Below, piece by piece: positions 7,902 to 16,162 of a stretch of DNA of 32,420 bases. The notes under the pieces were generated by a model, which was not told the origin of the DNA, did not search any database, and saw only the letters and a program-made list of their open reading frames with translations. Within the stretch, counting starts at the first letter, position 1. Each line of letters begins with the position of its first letter. Both the position numbers and the translations under genes were made by a program. This stretch comes from Faecalimonas umbilicata (GTDB taxonomy: Bacteria; Bacillota; Clostridia; Lachnospirales; Lachnospiraceae), in NCBI RefSeq assembly GCF_004346095.1, contig NZ_SLZV01000031.1, forward strand, positions 1 to 32,420. Direction: 5' to 3'.

Positions 7902-9032
7902 ATGTATGGTTATCACAAAAAACGATATCACCGCCTTTGTATCTGCCTTCTGTCTGTGATATTTTCTATTGCCTGCCCTGTCTATGCAGCGGACACTCCT
8001 CCTTCCTCAGACACACTGTCAGCACACAATACATTGCTGCTTGATACTGCACAATCACTAAGCACAATGACTGATCGCACAGAAGAAATGAAAAATTTGC
8101 TTATAGATGCACAAATCCAAGAAGCCAGACAATATCAAATGATGCGGCTGCGAATTCAGTGGCTCTATGAAACAGGCTATTCTTCCTTCTTGGAGCAGCT
8201 ACTTGGCGCCTCTGATTTTCCAGATTTTCTAAATCGCTCTGAACAGATCCGCTCGCTCATCACCTATGACAGGAATCAGCTCACAGAGCTTTCTAACCTT
8301 CGCAGTTCTATCGAGGCAGATGCCGCGCTCCTCACAAAACAGTGTGACTTACTGCGCGCTTCCAGAGATGCACTGTCCATGGAATACGAAAAGCTTCTTA
8401 TTCTTTTGAATCAGCAAAATACTGCTTCCGGTGTATCCGTTTTCCCTGAAGTATTCAGCCGAATTCCCGAACTGATTGCCCGTGCTGATGAACAAATCGA
8501 AGAAGGACAACTTGCCGCCGATCAGGGAATCCATGCTCCTTCTTCGGAAATCCGCGACCCAGATCCATCTCTGAACGATGATATTTCCGATAACACTTCT
8601 AACGTGGCAGACAGTGAAAGTACCGTGGATGAGAATGAGGAAGATGACGAAATCGCCCCTCCACCTTTTGCTCCTCCCCCGTCTTTCTCGGTATCTGCCT
8701 CTGAAAGTCTGCTTCTCTCTGCGTTAATACAGTGTGAAGCAGGTACGGAAGACTATACTGCCATGACTGCACTTGCATCCTGCATTCTCAACCGGGTAAG
8801 CAGTCCACTATTTCCGAATTCAATTTCAGGTGTCATCGAATCAGAACCACTGTTTTCCTCTGTATCTGACGGAAGAATCGAGGCACTCCTCTACGGGGAT
8901 ATTGACTCTGTATGCCAAAATGCAGTTTTTGATGCGATATCCGGTACGAACCCAATTGGTAGCTGTCTGTACTTTTCACCTGCTTCCTCCTCTGCTTCCG
9001 GAGCGACGTTTGGAAGCTTTACATTTTATTAA
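7902..9032 (+). CDS. Secreted coiled-coil protein with C-terminal SleB-like cell wall hydrolase domain
   Basis: A 376-residue exported protein. The signal peptide ends near VYA (27-29). A coiled-coil region (about 45-170) resembles the PcsB/CwlO N-terminal domain. An acidic, Pro-rich linker (about 212-262) leads to a C-terminal domain of the SleB cell wall hydrolase type (about 268-376): ALIQCEAG with the likely catalytic Glu279, then SCILNRVSSPLFPNSISGVI (292 on). SleB-family enzymes are lytic transglycosylases or related peptidoglycan hydrolases. The usual GEA is CEA here. The next gene is a paralogue over the coiled coil but has another C-terminal domain. It probably acts in wall remodelling outside the cell. 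Confidence 0.75.
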   Translation: MYGYHKKRYHRLCICLLSVIFSIACPVYAADTPPSSDTLSAHNTLLLDTAQSLSTMTDRTEEMKNLLIDAQIQEARQYQMMRLRIQWLYETGYSSFLEQLLGASDFPDFLNRSEQIRSLITYDRNQLTELSNLRSSIEADAALLTKQCDLLRASRDALSMEYEKLLILLNQQNTASGVSVFPEVFSRIPELIARADEQIEEGQLAADQGIHAPSSEIRDPDPSLNDDISDNTSNVADSESTVDENEEDDEIAPPPFAPPPSFSVSASESLLLSALIQCEAGTEDYTAMTALASCILNRVSSPLFPNSISGVIESEPLFSSVSDGRIEALLYGDIDSVCQNAVFDAISGTNPIGSCLYFSPASSSASGATFGSFTFY

Positions 9033-9033
9033 T

Positions 9034-9062
9034 TTGCATATTTTATGATTTTATTGTATAAT
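9034..9062 (+). promoter_or_regulatory. Sigma-A promoter of the 3D-domain gene
   Basis: TTGCAT (9034-9039), a 17-bp spacer and TATAAT (9057-9062). It starts 1 bp after the stop of the preceding gene, so the two tandem wall-protein genes can be expressed separately. Confidence 0.7.
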
Positions 9063-9103
9063 AGACAAACAGGTTATGTACTAATGTGAAAGGAAAATAT
9101 GGC

Positions 9104-10186
9104 ATGAATACAAAAGTAAAGCGCATGATGCGTACATTGCTCAGCTGCACACTTGCAGTTTCAATGTATCTTCCATGCACCAATGTGTATGCTACTGACA
9201 CGGTCGACAACCTCGAGAAGAAGACAAATGAGCTCTCCAGTGAGCTCTCTAAAGTAAATGAAGAATTGTCTACTCTCAGCAGTGAACTAGATTCTACCAT
9301 TTCTAAAGTAGAGTCTACCACTAACGCAATCGAACTTACCAAAGTCAGTCTCGCAGATGCACAGGCAAAAGAAGTTCAGCAGTACAGCGATATGAAGCTT
9401 CGTATCAAATATATTTACGAAGCCGGAGATCTTTCTTTTTTAGAATTGCTCTTTTCTGCTGAAGATATGACCGATTTGTTGAACAAAGCCGATTTCATTC
9501 AAAACATCAGTTCTTATGATCGCAAGATGTTGGACGAACTGCATAACACCAAAGTAGAAATCCAAAAGCAACAGACACTCCTGGAAGATGAGAAAGAAGC
9601 ACTGGTCACTCTCCAGACACAGATGGACCAGAAGTGCAACGATCTCCAGGCAAAAGCAGCTTCAACAAGCACTGAGCTTAATAATTATTCTGATCAGTTG
9701 GCACGTGCAAAAGCCGCTGCCGAAGCAGCCGCAAGAGCAGCCGAAGAACAGCAACGTCTCGAGCAAGAACTTGCACAGCAGCAGCAACAGCAGCCTGCTC
9801 CTAGCCCAAGTGTTCCTGATCAGCCAGTGACTCCTCCTGTGAGTCCAGAACCAAGTCCGCAACTGCCGGATTCCGGAAATACTACTCCGCCATCAGGTAC
9901 AAGCCTCGGAGTATTTAAAATTACACACTATTGTGCCTGCTCCATCTGCTGTGGAGAATACAGCAATGGAATTACTGCCAGCGGTACCACTGCACAGGCA
10001 GGAAGAACTATCGCGGTTGATCCTTCTTTGATTCCACTTGGAAGTTCCGTAGTGATCAACGGACATACCTATGTCGCAGAAGATACGGGGGGCGCTATCA
10101 AAGGAAACCGCATTGATGTTTTTGTCAGCAGTCACAGCGAAGCCCTCGCAAATGGTGTTTATTACGCAGAGGTCATTTTACAATAA
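9104..10186 (+). CDS. Secreted coiled-coil protein with C-terminal 3D (DPBB) domain
   Basis: A 360-residue exported protein. The signal peptide is cleaved near VYA (28-30). A long coiled coil follows (about 33-225), then a Gln run (225-230) and a Pro/Ser-rich linker to about 266. Residues 267-360 form a 3D domain, named for three Asp, here Asp306 (AVDPSLIPLGS), Asp327 (AEDTGG) and Asp338 (GNRIDVF). Such domains occur in MltA and in Firmicute wall-lytic enzymes of the YocH/YabE kind. The stretch around 85-180 aligns well with the neighbouring SleB-like protein, so they arose by duplication. The ATG at 9104 has AAAGGA 9 nt upstream; the longer GTG frame from 9086 overlaps that site and is unlikely. 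Confidence 0.85.
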   Translation: MNTKVKRMMRTLLSCTLAVSMYLPCTNVYATDTVDNLEKKTNELSSELSKVNEELSTLSSELDSTISKVESTTNAIELTKVSLADAQAKEVQQYSDMKLRIKYIYEAGDLSFLELLFSAEDMTDLLNKADFIQNISSYDRKMLDELHNTKVEIQKQQTLLEDEKEALVTLQTQMDQKCNDLQAKAASTSTELNNYSDQLARAKAAAEAAARAAEEQQRLEQELAQQQQQQPAPSPSVPDQPVTPPVSPEPSPQLPDSGNTTPPSGTSLGVFKITHYCACSICCGEYSNGITASGTTAQAGRTIAVDPSLIPLGSSVVINGHTYVAEDTGGAIKGNRIDVFVSSHSEALANGVYYAEVILQ

Positions 10187-10266
10187 CAACTATTGAAAAC
10201 TGAATATCGAAAAACTGAATATTGCGAAACTTAATAATAAATAGCACGAAAAAGTACATAAAGTGG

Positions 10267-10340
10267 GAGAACTGTCATCTTTCAGTTCTCAAAAAAGGAT
10301 TCCGGATCGGGGCTTACCGCCTCTTTCCGGAATCCTTTTT
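10267..10340. terminator. Double hairpin, bidirectional terminator
   Basis: A first stem pairs GAGAACTG (10267-10274) with CAGTTCTC (10283-10290). A second pairs GGATTCCGGA (10297-10306) with TCCGGAATCC (10326-10335) and is flanked by A6 (10291-10296) and T5 (10336-10340). The second therefore works in both directions, for the 3D gene on the plus strand and the phosphotransferase gene on the minus strand. Confidence 0.85.
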
Positions 10341-10349
10341 CTATGCATA

Positions 10350-11105
10350 TTATTGATAATCGAATACATCGATCCATTTCATCAGGAACTCTTTCTCCAT
10401 CTCATTTTCCTTAGAAAGTTGTGCCGCTGCTACAATCGGAAGCCACTGTTGCACATACTGCTTTGCAGTATCACTCTTCTTGCAGAATAACTTCAAATAA
10501 AGGTCTGCCTTTTTCTGGTCTTTCAGCGCAAATAGGAGATAAGTCATCGCTGCGTCTGCACTTGCATTTCCCTGCGTAGCATGCGCCCAGTCAATCACTG
10601 TCATCTTTCCAGTTTTACCGACGATCACATTACTTGGATTGAAGTCTCCATGGCATACTTTGTCATGCTTTGGCATACTCTCAAGTCTTGTAAGCAATTC
10701 ATATCTTGCTGTCGCATCCAGATCCTTCAGTTCGTTGATCTGCCGTGCAAGCTTATCTTTCAACTTATTCAAAAGAGGATTTCTCTTGCTCTGTACCTGG
10801 AGCTGGAGATCTACAAAGTCTTCCATATACTTCTCAAGATTTGCCGGATCGACATTCATCATCTCTTCCAATGTCTTTCCCTCTTTGCATTCGATCACAA
10901 GTGCCCATCTTCCGTCAATCTGTGTCACCTGTTTTACCTTTGGAATATCAAGACCAGTCGCCTCTACCCTTGCGGTATTCAACGCTTCATTAAATACATC
11001 TGCCTTTGGATGTTCTTTCCCAAAAATCTTTACAATTCCCTCTTCTGTTTTATACACTTCTTTGTGTGCACGTTTTACGATTAAGTTGCTCTGCTCTAAC
11101 TTCAT
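10350..11105 (-). CDS. APH/choline-kinase-fold phosphotransferase
   Basis: A 251-residue protein with the aminoglycoside-phosphotransferase/choline-kinase fold. The catalytic loop is HGDFNPSN (152-159) with Asp154 and Asn159, and the metal-binding segment is VIDWAHA with Asp172. An N-terminal kinase-like lobe (residues 1-75) carries the probable ATP Lys in GIVKIFGKEHP. The family includes antibiotic kinases but mostly kinases of small metabolites, and nothing here points to resistance. It stands alone between a terminator and its own promoter, with GGAGGG before the ATG. A perfect dyad overlaps the promoter, so it may be under a dedicated repressor. The substrate is unknown. Confidence 0.8.
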   Translation of the reverse strand: MKLEQSNLIVKRAHKEVYKTEEGIVKIFGKEHPKADVFNEALNTARVEATGLDIPKVKQVTQIDGRWALVIECKEGKTLEEMMNVDPANLEKYMEDFVDLQLQVQSKRNPLLNKLKDKLARQINELKDLDATARYELLTRLESMPKHDKVCHGDFNPSNVIVGKTGKMTVIDWAHATQGNASADAAMTYLLFALKDQKKADLYLKLFCKKSDTAKQYVQQWLPIVAAAQLSKENEMEKEFLMKWIDVFDYQ

Positions 11106-11223
11106 GTGGGTTCCCTCCTAATAATACAATTCTACTGTCATTGTTCGCAGACTGTATCCGAACTGCAACAAAATAATCTGTAAACAACTTCAATATTTTT
11201 TATTGTTCTGATTTGATATTGCT

Positions 11224-11253
11224 ATTATATACCTTTTCAAACGATTTGAAAAG
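11224..11253 (-). promoter_or_regulatory. Promoter with overlapping perfect dyad operator
   Basis: On the minus strand TATAAT (11224-11229) lies about 120 bp before the phosphotransferase ATG. A perfect 9-bp inverted repeat, CTTTTCAAA-CGA-TTTGAAAAG (11233-11253), covers the spacer and the position of the -35 box. The -35 itself is weak (TTTTCA). A symmetric site here would normally bind a repressor; the regulator is not identified. Confidence 0.55.
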
Positions 11254-11333
11254 AGTTTTTGTATAATTTTTAACATTTTTTTACGCACTATTTTTATTGT
11301 TATTTTATTATCAATCTAAATTTATGCACTTAT

Positions 11334-11780
11334 CTATTTATTACTAGAAGTTTCTCCTACTCTCCCCTTTGGCAAAAGCTCCAAAATCCTCTCTGCAACT
11401 TCATCCGGGGTTGCATTTTCCTGCGGTGATGTACAGATATACTTCGGATAACTACTGTCTTTTAACCCTTCGATCAAGATGATATCGGCCTCCGGGAAAA
11501 AAGGAAGCAGCATTTCTGCAGTAATTTCCGGAGCCCGTTTTGTGACAAGAAACTGACTTTTGGAAAACACCGCTGTTCCGTAGGCACCAGCTTTCTGATG
11601 CTGATAGCTATCGGTTCCCGGCACATCACTCTCAAATTCATGCCCGTCATGCTTAATGACTGCCACCTGATATCCCTTTTCAGTTAGAATCGGAATTATT
11701 CCTGTAATCAGTGTTGTCTTTCCTGTATTTTTATAGCCACTCACGGCAAAGATTACCGGCTGGATAACATTCTTACCCAT
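11334..11780 (-). CDS. mobB: Molybdopterin-guanine dinucleotide biosynthesis adaptor MobB
   Basis: A 148-residue P-loop GTP-binding protein that assists guanylylation of the molybdenum (or tungsten) cofactor. The P-loop GYKNTGKTT covers residues 15-23, followed by IKHDGHEFESDVPGTDS, a segment typical of MobB. The start overlaps the end of the MobA-MoeA gene by 28 nt in another frame, with AAAGGGGAG just upstream of the ATG. It is the last gene of the molybdoenzyme operon. No clear terminator follows; the 228-bp gap downstream is AT-rich and carries the next gene's promoter. Confidence 0.92.
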   Translation of the reverse strand: MGKNVIQPVIFAVSGYKNTGKTTLITGIIPILTEKGYQVAVIKHDGHEFESDVPGTDSYQHQKAGAYGTAVFSKSQFLVTKRAPEITAEMLLPFFPEADIILIEGLKDSSYPKYICTSPQENATPDEVAERILELLPKGRVGETSSNK

Positions 11781-13606
11781 ACTTTCTCCCCTTTCTTTCG
11801 TCCCTCTTCAATCCCAGGCGGAATTTCCAACAGACAATTGCAACCATTGAGTGAACTTAAGATTCCTGAGGCATTTTGCCTTTTCCACACTACCGTTCCA
11901 TTCTCCCATCTCGCCCGTACAAACCGCGGCACTTTCCCGGTCTTTTCAAAGGTTTCTGCCAAGGTTCCTTCCCTGTACTCTACCCGGTATCTCTGGCTTC
12001 CCGTCATCTTTTCTAACACCGGAAGCACAAATAATTCCATATTAACAAAAGTACCATATGGATTTCCCGAAAAACTAAGCATCGGGATTTTCTGATAACT
12101 TCCGCCCATCATCGGGGATCCTGGCTTCATCCTCACTCCGTGGAAACAGATCTCTGCACCAAGAAGTCCATATGTTTCCTCCACAATATCCTTCTGCCCA
12201 ACCGATACACCGCCAATTGTCAGAATCAAGTCTGCATCCATCCTACATGCCTTCTCTATGGAATCTTTAAGACATCGGGCATCATCTTGCACGGTATCCA
12301 TCCACACTACTGATACTCCAAGCTCTGTAAGCCTGCTACACACAAGATACAGATTCGCATTATAAATTTTGCCGAACGACAATTCGCTTCCCGGCTCTGT
12401 CAGCTCACTCCCGGTTGCTATCACCGCCGCACGCACATTGCGCACCACTTTTGCATGAGAATACCCCATCGAGGCAAGTAGTCCACACTCTGCGGCCCCT
12501 ACGGTTTCCCCACGCGTTAACAGACAGGTGCCCGCCGAATAATCTTCCCCCGCATCACAATAATTTTCATAGGCATGCTGTTCTTGAAAAACAGATATCG
12601 TGTCCCCCACTCTCTCCACATCCTCCTGACGAATCACAGTGTCTGTCCCCTGTGGAATCGGCGCACCTGTCATCAGGCGTACCGCCTCTTTTTCTCCTAC
12701 TTTCTTCCCCGAAGCTTCCCCTGCATAAATCGTATCGATCACATGCAGAGAGACTCCGTGTGTATCATCCGCTCCGATGCTGTCCTGACTTCGGATTGCA
12801 TAACCGTCCAGAGGGGATCTCGGAAATGGAGGCTGGGCATGTCTGCTATATACATCTTCCCATAGCGTGCGCCCGGAAAGTTCCAAAAGTGGAAGTTCCT
12901 CCCACGCATCCAGCGGGCGTACTTCCTCCAAAATTTTTTCTACAGCCTCTTTCAGAGAAATCCTCACCAGCTCTTTTCTTTCTATTTTACTTAAATATGC
13001 CCGATACTCTTCTTCTGTATTGATATTGCCACCCCCATCTCTTTCGTCTTCCAACCAGACAATCTTCTCCTCTATCTCGTTCAAAAGATTTTGCAGTTTA
13101 TAATCTTTTCGTTCCAGCTGCCGTCGGATCCATGGAAGCATCTCCTTCGTATAGATGCCTGGAAATGGACATCTCTTCCCATCTCTTATAAGAAAAACCG
13201 GCTTTCTCTCACGAACCCATTCGCCTCTCATAGTATCTACTAATTCCTGATCCACTTCCGGCATATCGCATGGTACAAAAAGAACTGCCTGCTCCTCACT
13301 GGACGTAAGAACACTGTAAATCCCACCAAGAGGTCCTTTTTCTTTTTCCAAATCTTCCACAAGCGGAAATCCCTCAAAGCCACACTCGCCAACATCTGCT
13401 TGTGTTTGTTCGTATTTCTTCCGGTCTTCCACAGAAATATAAATGGCAGAACATCCACTTAATTTTGCAGCAATCTTCTTCCAAAATACGGTTTCTTCCA
13501 CCGGCAAAAATGCTTTTTTTCTGCCATTCATACGGCTGTTTTTTCCACCTGCCAAGATACATGCTGCGATATCAGCCTTCCTATCTCTGTCTTTTCCCTT
13601 ATCCAT
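11753..13606 (-). CDS. MobA-MoeA fusion: cofactor guanylyltransferase joined to molybdopterin molybdotransferase
   Basis: A 617-residue fusion of two steps in making the bis-MGD cofactor. Residues 1 to about 205 are MobA-like: LAGGKNSRMN (18-27) binds GTP, GPLGGI is at 91-96 and CDMP at 113-116. Residues from about 213 are MoeA-like and insert the metal: PPFPRSPLDGYAI (259-271, with Asp267), TIGGVSVGQKD (463-473), MKPGSPMMGG (493-502) and SGNPYG (513-518). The open frame continues to 13720, but that part overlaps the ferredoxin gene. The ATG at 13606 overlaps the ferredoxin stop by 8 nt and has GGAG 7 nt upstream, so it is preferred. It probably serves the oxidoreductase encoded two genes upstream. 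Early molybdopterin genes (moaABC, moaE) are not in the window. Confidence 0.9.
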   Translation of the reverse strand: MDKGKDRDRKADIAACILAGGKNSRMNGRKKAFLPVEETVFWKKIAAKLSGCSAIYISVEDRKKYEQTQADVGECGFEGFPLVEDLEKEKGPLGGIYSVLTSSEEQAVLFVPCDMPEVDQELVDTMRGEWVRERKPVFLIRDGKRCPFPGIYTKEMLPWIRRQLERKDYKLQNLLNEIEEKIVWLEDERDGGGNINTEEEYRAYLSKIERKELVRISLKEAVEKILEEVRPLDAWEELPLLELSGRTLWEDVYSRHAQPPFPRSPLDGYAIRSQDSIGADDTHGVSLHVIDTIYAGEASGKKVGEKEAVRLMTGAPIPQGTDTVIRQEDVERVGDTISVFQEQHAYENYCDAGEDYSAGTCLLTRGETVGAAECGLLASMGYSHAKVVRNVRAAVIATGSELTEPGSELSFGKIYNANLYLVCSRLTELGVSVVWMDTVQDDARCLKDSIEKACRMDADLILTIGGVSVGQKDIVEETYGLLGAEICFHGVRMKPGSPMMGGSYQKIPMLSFSGNPYGTFVNMELFVLPVLEKMTGSQRYRVEYREGTLAETFEKTGKVPRFVRARWENGTVVWKRQNASGILSSLNGCNCLLEIPPGIEEGRKKGEKVWVRMLSSR

Positions 13607-14036
13607 CGATCTTCTCCCATGTGATCGCACCCGGATAACAGGTTCGGACACATGCAGGTTCTCGTCCCTCTTTGATCCGTTCCACACAGCTGTCACATTT
13701 TTCCATCTTTCCTGCTTCATTAAAGTGGATCACCTGAAGCGGACAGACTGCCTCACAACTTCTGCAGCCATTGCAAAGGTCCTGATCTACGAGAATAAAA
13801 CCTGTCGTTTTTTCCCGGTAAATTGCGTGTTGCGGGCAGACATGCTCACATTTTCCACAGTGAATGCACCCTGGACACACTGTTTTTTCAAATGTCCCTG
13901 ATAAATCTGTCACCTTCTGAAATGCCCGGAAACTCGGCACAATTTCCCCTACAGAGTGATGTGCATCCAGACAGGCTATATGGCATGCATAGCAGCCGAT
14001 ACATTTTTCTTTATCAAATTTCAGTCGATATGGCAT
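13599..14036 (-). CDS. Four-cluster [4Fe-4S] ferredoxin subunit (DmsB/HycB type)
   Basis: A 145-residue electron-transfer subunit. Four Cys groups are visible in order: CIGCYACHIAC (12-22), CPGCIHCGKCEHVC (54-67), CNGCRSCEAVC (88-98) and CDSC with a later CVRTC (114-132). This is the pattern of the DmsB/HycB/FdhB-like subunits that pass electrons to or from a molybdopterin subunit. It overlaps the oxidoreductase stop by 23 nt and the MobA-MoeA start by 8 nt, so the three are translated together. No NrfD/DmsC-like membrane anchor gene is nearby, so the partner for electrons is probably a soluble carrier. Confidence 0.92.
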   Translation of the reverse strand: MPYRLKFDKEKCIGCYACHIACLDAHHSVGEIVPSFRAFQKVTDLSGTFEKTVCPGCIHCGKCEHVCPQHAIYREKTTGFILVDQDLCNGCRSCEAVCPLQVIHFNEAGKMEKCDSCVERIKEGREPACVRTCYPGAITWEKIDG

Positions 14037-16119
14037 CTTCCTCTTCCTTTCTTCTTACATTACAAAAATAACTCTTATATCCCGGAAATCCGGAAATCGG
14101 ATCGAGATAGGTAAGCGGAATCAGCTCATTCGCTTCTCCCTTCTTGTTTCCATGATAAATATGTACGATCCCCGGCAGATTGTTTCTGACGGCTGCCGCA
14201 ATTCCTTCCATGCTTCCTCCTGGCGAAGTCACTACTACTCGGTCGCCTTCCTGAATCTGAAGTGATTCCATATCGGATGGATGCATTTCCACCAAAGTCG
14301 CCGGTTCCAGCGCCGCAAGCCATGGAAGACGGTTCACACGCGCATGAAAATACTGAGGTTTTCTGGAACCTGTATTCAGGATCCACGGATAAACTGTTCT
14401 GTCCACCTCACTTACTTCTCTGAAATCCCGGTAAACCGGAAGACCGTCATACCCATAAGCATCCTTATATTTTTCTAACACTGTAGAGACAAATTCTGCT
14501 TTCCCTGTCGGTGTAGCAAATCCCTCTCTCTCATAACTTTTCTCTGTCCCGAATACCAAATGTTTTGCCTGTACTCCTCCTTGATGTCCGCGCAATTCCT
14601 CCACAGAAAGTCCGGTCGGTTTGAGAATATAATTCATATATTCCTCATAGGTTCCAGAAAGCACCGGTTCAGAAAGTCCCATTCTGCGTGCCAATTCTTG
14701 AATGATCTCAATGTCATTTTTTGCCTCCCCGCACGGACAGACTGCCGCTTCTGAAAGACCGACCATACCTCCTCGCATTGTCCTTATTTCTTCCCGTTCA
14801 AAAAAGGTTGCCGCAGGCAGCACAATATCTGCCATATCGCTAGAGTCAGAAAGAAACAGATCTACATTGACATAAAACTCTAATTTTTTCAGTGCCTCCT
14901 GAAGATACGACGGCTTCGGCCACATTCTGTGGTTCATTCCAAATGCCACAAGTGCTTTCAGCGGATACGGTTCTTCTTTCAAAATATATTCTGCCAATCT
15001 TGTGCACTGCGCCTCCTCACACGGAAGCGCAAACCATGCCGGAAAGTCTTTCTGACCAATTGCTTCCTCGCCATCGTATCTCTTCACTTTCCCAAATTCA
15101 TTGACCGGAGCAGACACCGGTGGCCTTGCCAGATGTCCGCCTTTTCTGTCGTAATTTCCACTAAGTCCTACAAGTGTATGAACTGCCCGATAATTCTGTA
15201 CTCCATTGATATGATGTACGACCGTCGCCGCGGAGAACATGATTCCCGCTGGACCATTTGTCGCATACAGCCTTGCAGCCTCCAAAATTTTCTCTGCCGG
15301 AACTCCGGTGATCTTCTCTGTATACTCCGGAGTAAACTGCTTTACATATGCCCGGTATTCTTCAAACCCGTGAACATATTTTTCCACAAACTCATGGTCA
15401 TACAGATCCTCTTCTATCATCACCTGTGCCATTCCAAGCGCAAGCGCTCCGTCTGTTCCCGGAAGCAGGCGTAAATGGATATCTGCCTCTCTTGCCGTGA
15501 CCGTGTTTCTTGGATCTACCACAATAATCTTGACCCCTCGTGCCTTCATTCCCCGATAGCTTTTGCTCATCGGTGTATTAGAGTGATATAAGTTGGAGGC
15601 CCACAGCATAACTGTATTGGCATTTGCCAGATCCGGAAAGCAAATATCATTTCCATAGATGGACTTCCACGCCATATTAGATGCCTGAAAGCAAGTGCTT
15701 GACTCGGTACAATAATTCGGTGATCCATACGCATTTGCAAGACGGAGCAATGCTGGACGATACCATTTCGGATATCCTGCATAAAAAATCGTTGACCGTG
15801 CACCGTACTGTTCCCGGACTGACAGTAATTTCTCCGCGATTGTCTGATATGCTTCTTCCCAGCTGATCCTAACAAACTTTCCCTGTCCTTTTTCCCCAAC
15901 TTGTTTCATCGGATAAAGCAATCTTTCCTGATTATATATGTACTGTCTTGCAGCTGCCCCCTTCGCACAAAGTCCTCCGCTCTGCCCAGGCAGATCTTTG
16001 CTTCCTTCTACCGAAATAATCTTTCCATCTTCTACATAGACATCCATTGGGCAGCCGGACGCACAGATACCACAGACTGCTTTTTTTACCTGTTTCTTTC
16101 CATGTTCTTTCTGACTCAA
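14014..16119 (-). CDS. Cytosolic molybdopterin (bis-MGD) oxidoreductase, substrate unknown
   Basis: A 701-residue catalytic subunit of the DMSO reductase superfamily. It begins with a [4Fe-4S] site (Cys16, Cys19, Cys23, Cys51). The central molybdopterin domain contains CTESSTC (137-143), where Cys143 sits at the expected metal-ligand position. From about residue 590 it has the dinucleotide-binding domain (WILNTGSRKPQYFHAR). No twin-arginine or other signal peptide is present, so it should stay in the cytosol. A Cys ligand fits the formate dehydrogenase, polysulfide reductase and acetylene hydratase branches rather than DMSO reductase (Ser). The start is a TTG with GGAGG 7 nt upstream. The substrate cannot be told from sequence; a reductase of an organic or inorganic acceptor is one possibility. 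Confidence 0.9.
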   Translation of the reverse strand: MSQKEHGKKQVKKAVCGICASGCPMDVYVEDGKIISVEGSKDLPGQSGGLCAKGAAARQYIYNQERLLYPMKQVGEKGQGKFVRISWEEAYQTIAEKLLSVREQYGARSTIFYAGYPKWYRPALLRLANAYGSPNYCTESSTCFQASNMAWKSIYGNDICFPDLANANTVMLWASNLYHSNTPMSKSYRGMKARGVKIIVVDPRNTVTAREADIHLRLLPGTDGALALGMAQVMIEEDLYDHEFVEKYVHGFEEYRAYVKQFTPEYTEKITGVPAEKILEAARLYATNGPAGIMFSAATVVHHINGVQNYRAVHTLVGLSGNYDRKGGHLARPPVSAPVNEFGKVKRYDGEEAIGQKDFPAWFALPCEEAQCTRLAEYILKEEPYPLKALVAFGMNHRMWPKPSYLQEALKKLEFYVNVDLFLSDSSDMADIVLPAATFFEREEIRTMRGGMVGLSEAAVCPCGEAKNDIEIIQELARRMGLSEPVLSGTYEEYMNYILKPTGLSVEELRGHQGGVQAKHLVFGTEKSYEREGFATPTGKAEFVSTVLEKYKDAYGYDGLPVYRDFREVSEVDRTVYPWILNTGSRKPQYFHARVNRLPWLAALEPATLVEMHPSDMESLQIQEGDRVVVTSPGGSMEGIAAAVRNNLPGIVHIYHGNKKGEANELIPLTYLDPISGFPGYKSYFCNVRRKEEEDAISTEI

Positions 16120-16130
16120 TATCGTTCCTC

Positions 16131-16162
16131 CCTCTTTCGTTACTATCCTCTTTCGTTACTAT
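16131..16162. repeat. Perfect 16-bp tandem duplication
   Basis: CCTCTTTCGTTACTAT occurs twice with no gap (16131-16146 and 16147-16162), filling most of the gap between the sugar permease stop and the oxidoreductase start. It touches the permease stop codon by one base and ends just upstream of the oxidoreductase ribosome binding site. No hairpin is present. Confidence 0.9.

Noticed and set aside
10195-10225. Repeated GAAAACTGAATAT near the 3D-domain gene end
   Set aside because: Two imperfect short copies in AT-rich DNA; no array of regular units, so neither a CRISPR nor a defined repeat family.
12415-13023. Open frame of 202 codons on the plus strand
   Set aside because: Antisense to the MobA-MoeA gene; rich in His/Pro/Leu, with no start site support.
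13607-13720. Longer N-terminus of the MobA-MoeA protein
   Set aside because: It would lie wholly within the ferredoxin gene in another frame; the ATG at 13606 has a proper site and gives the normal MobA beginning.
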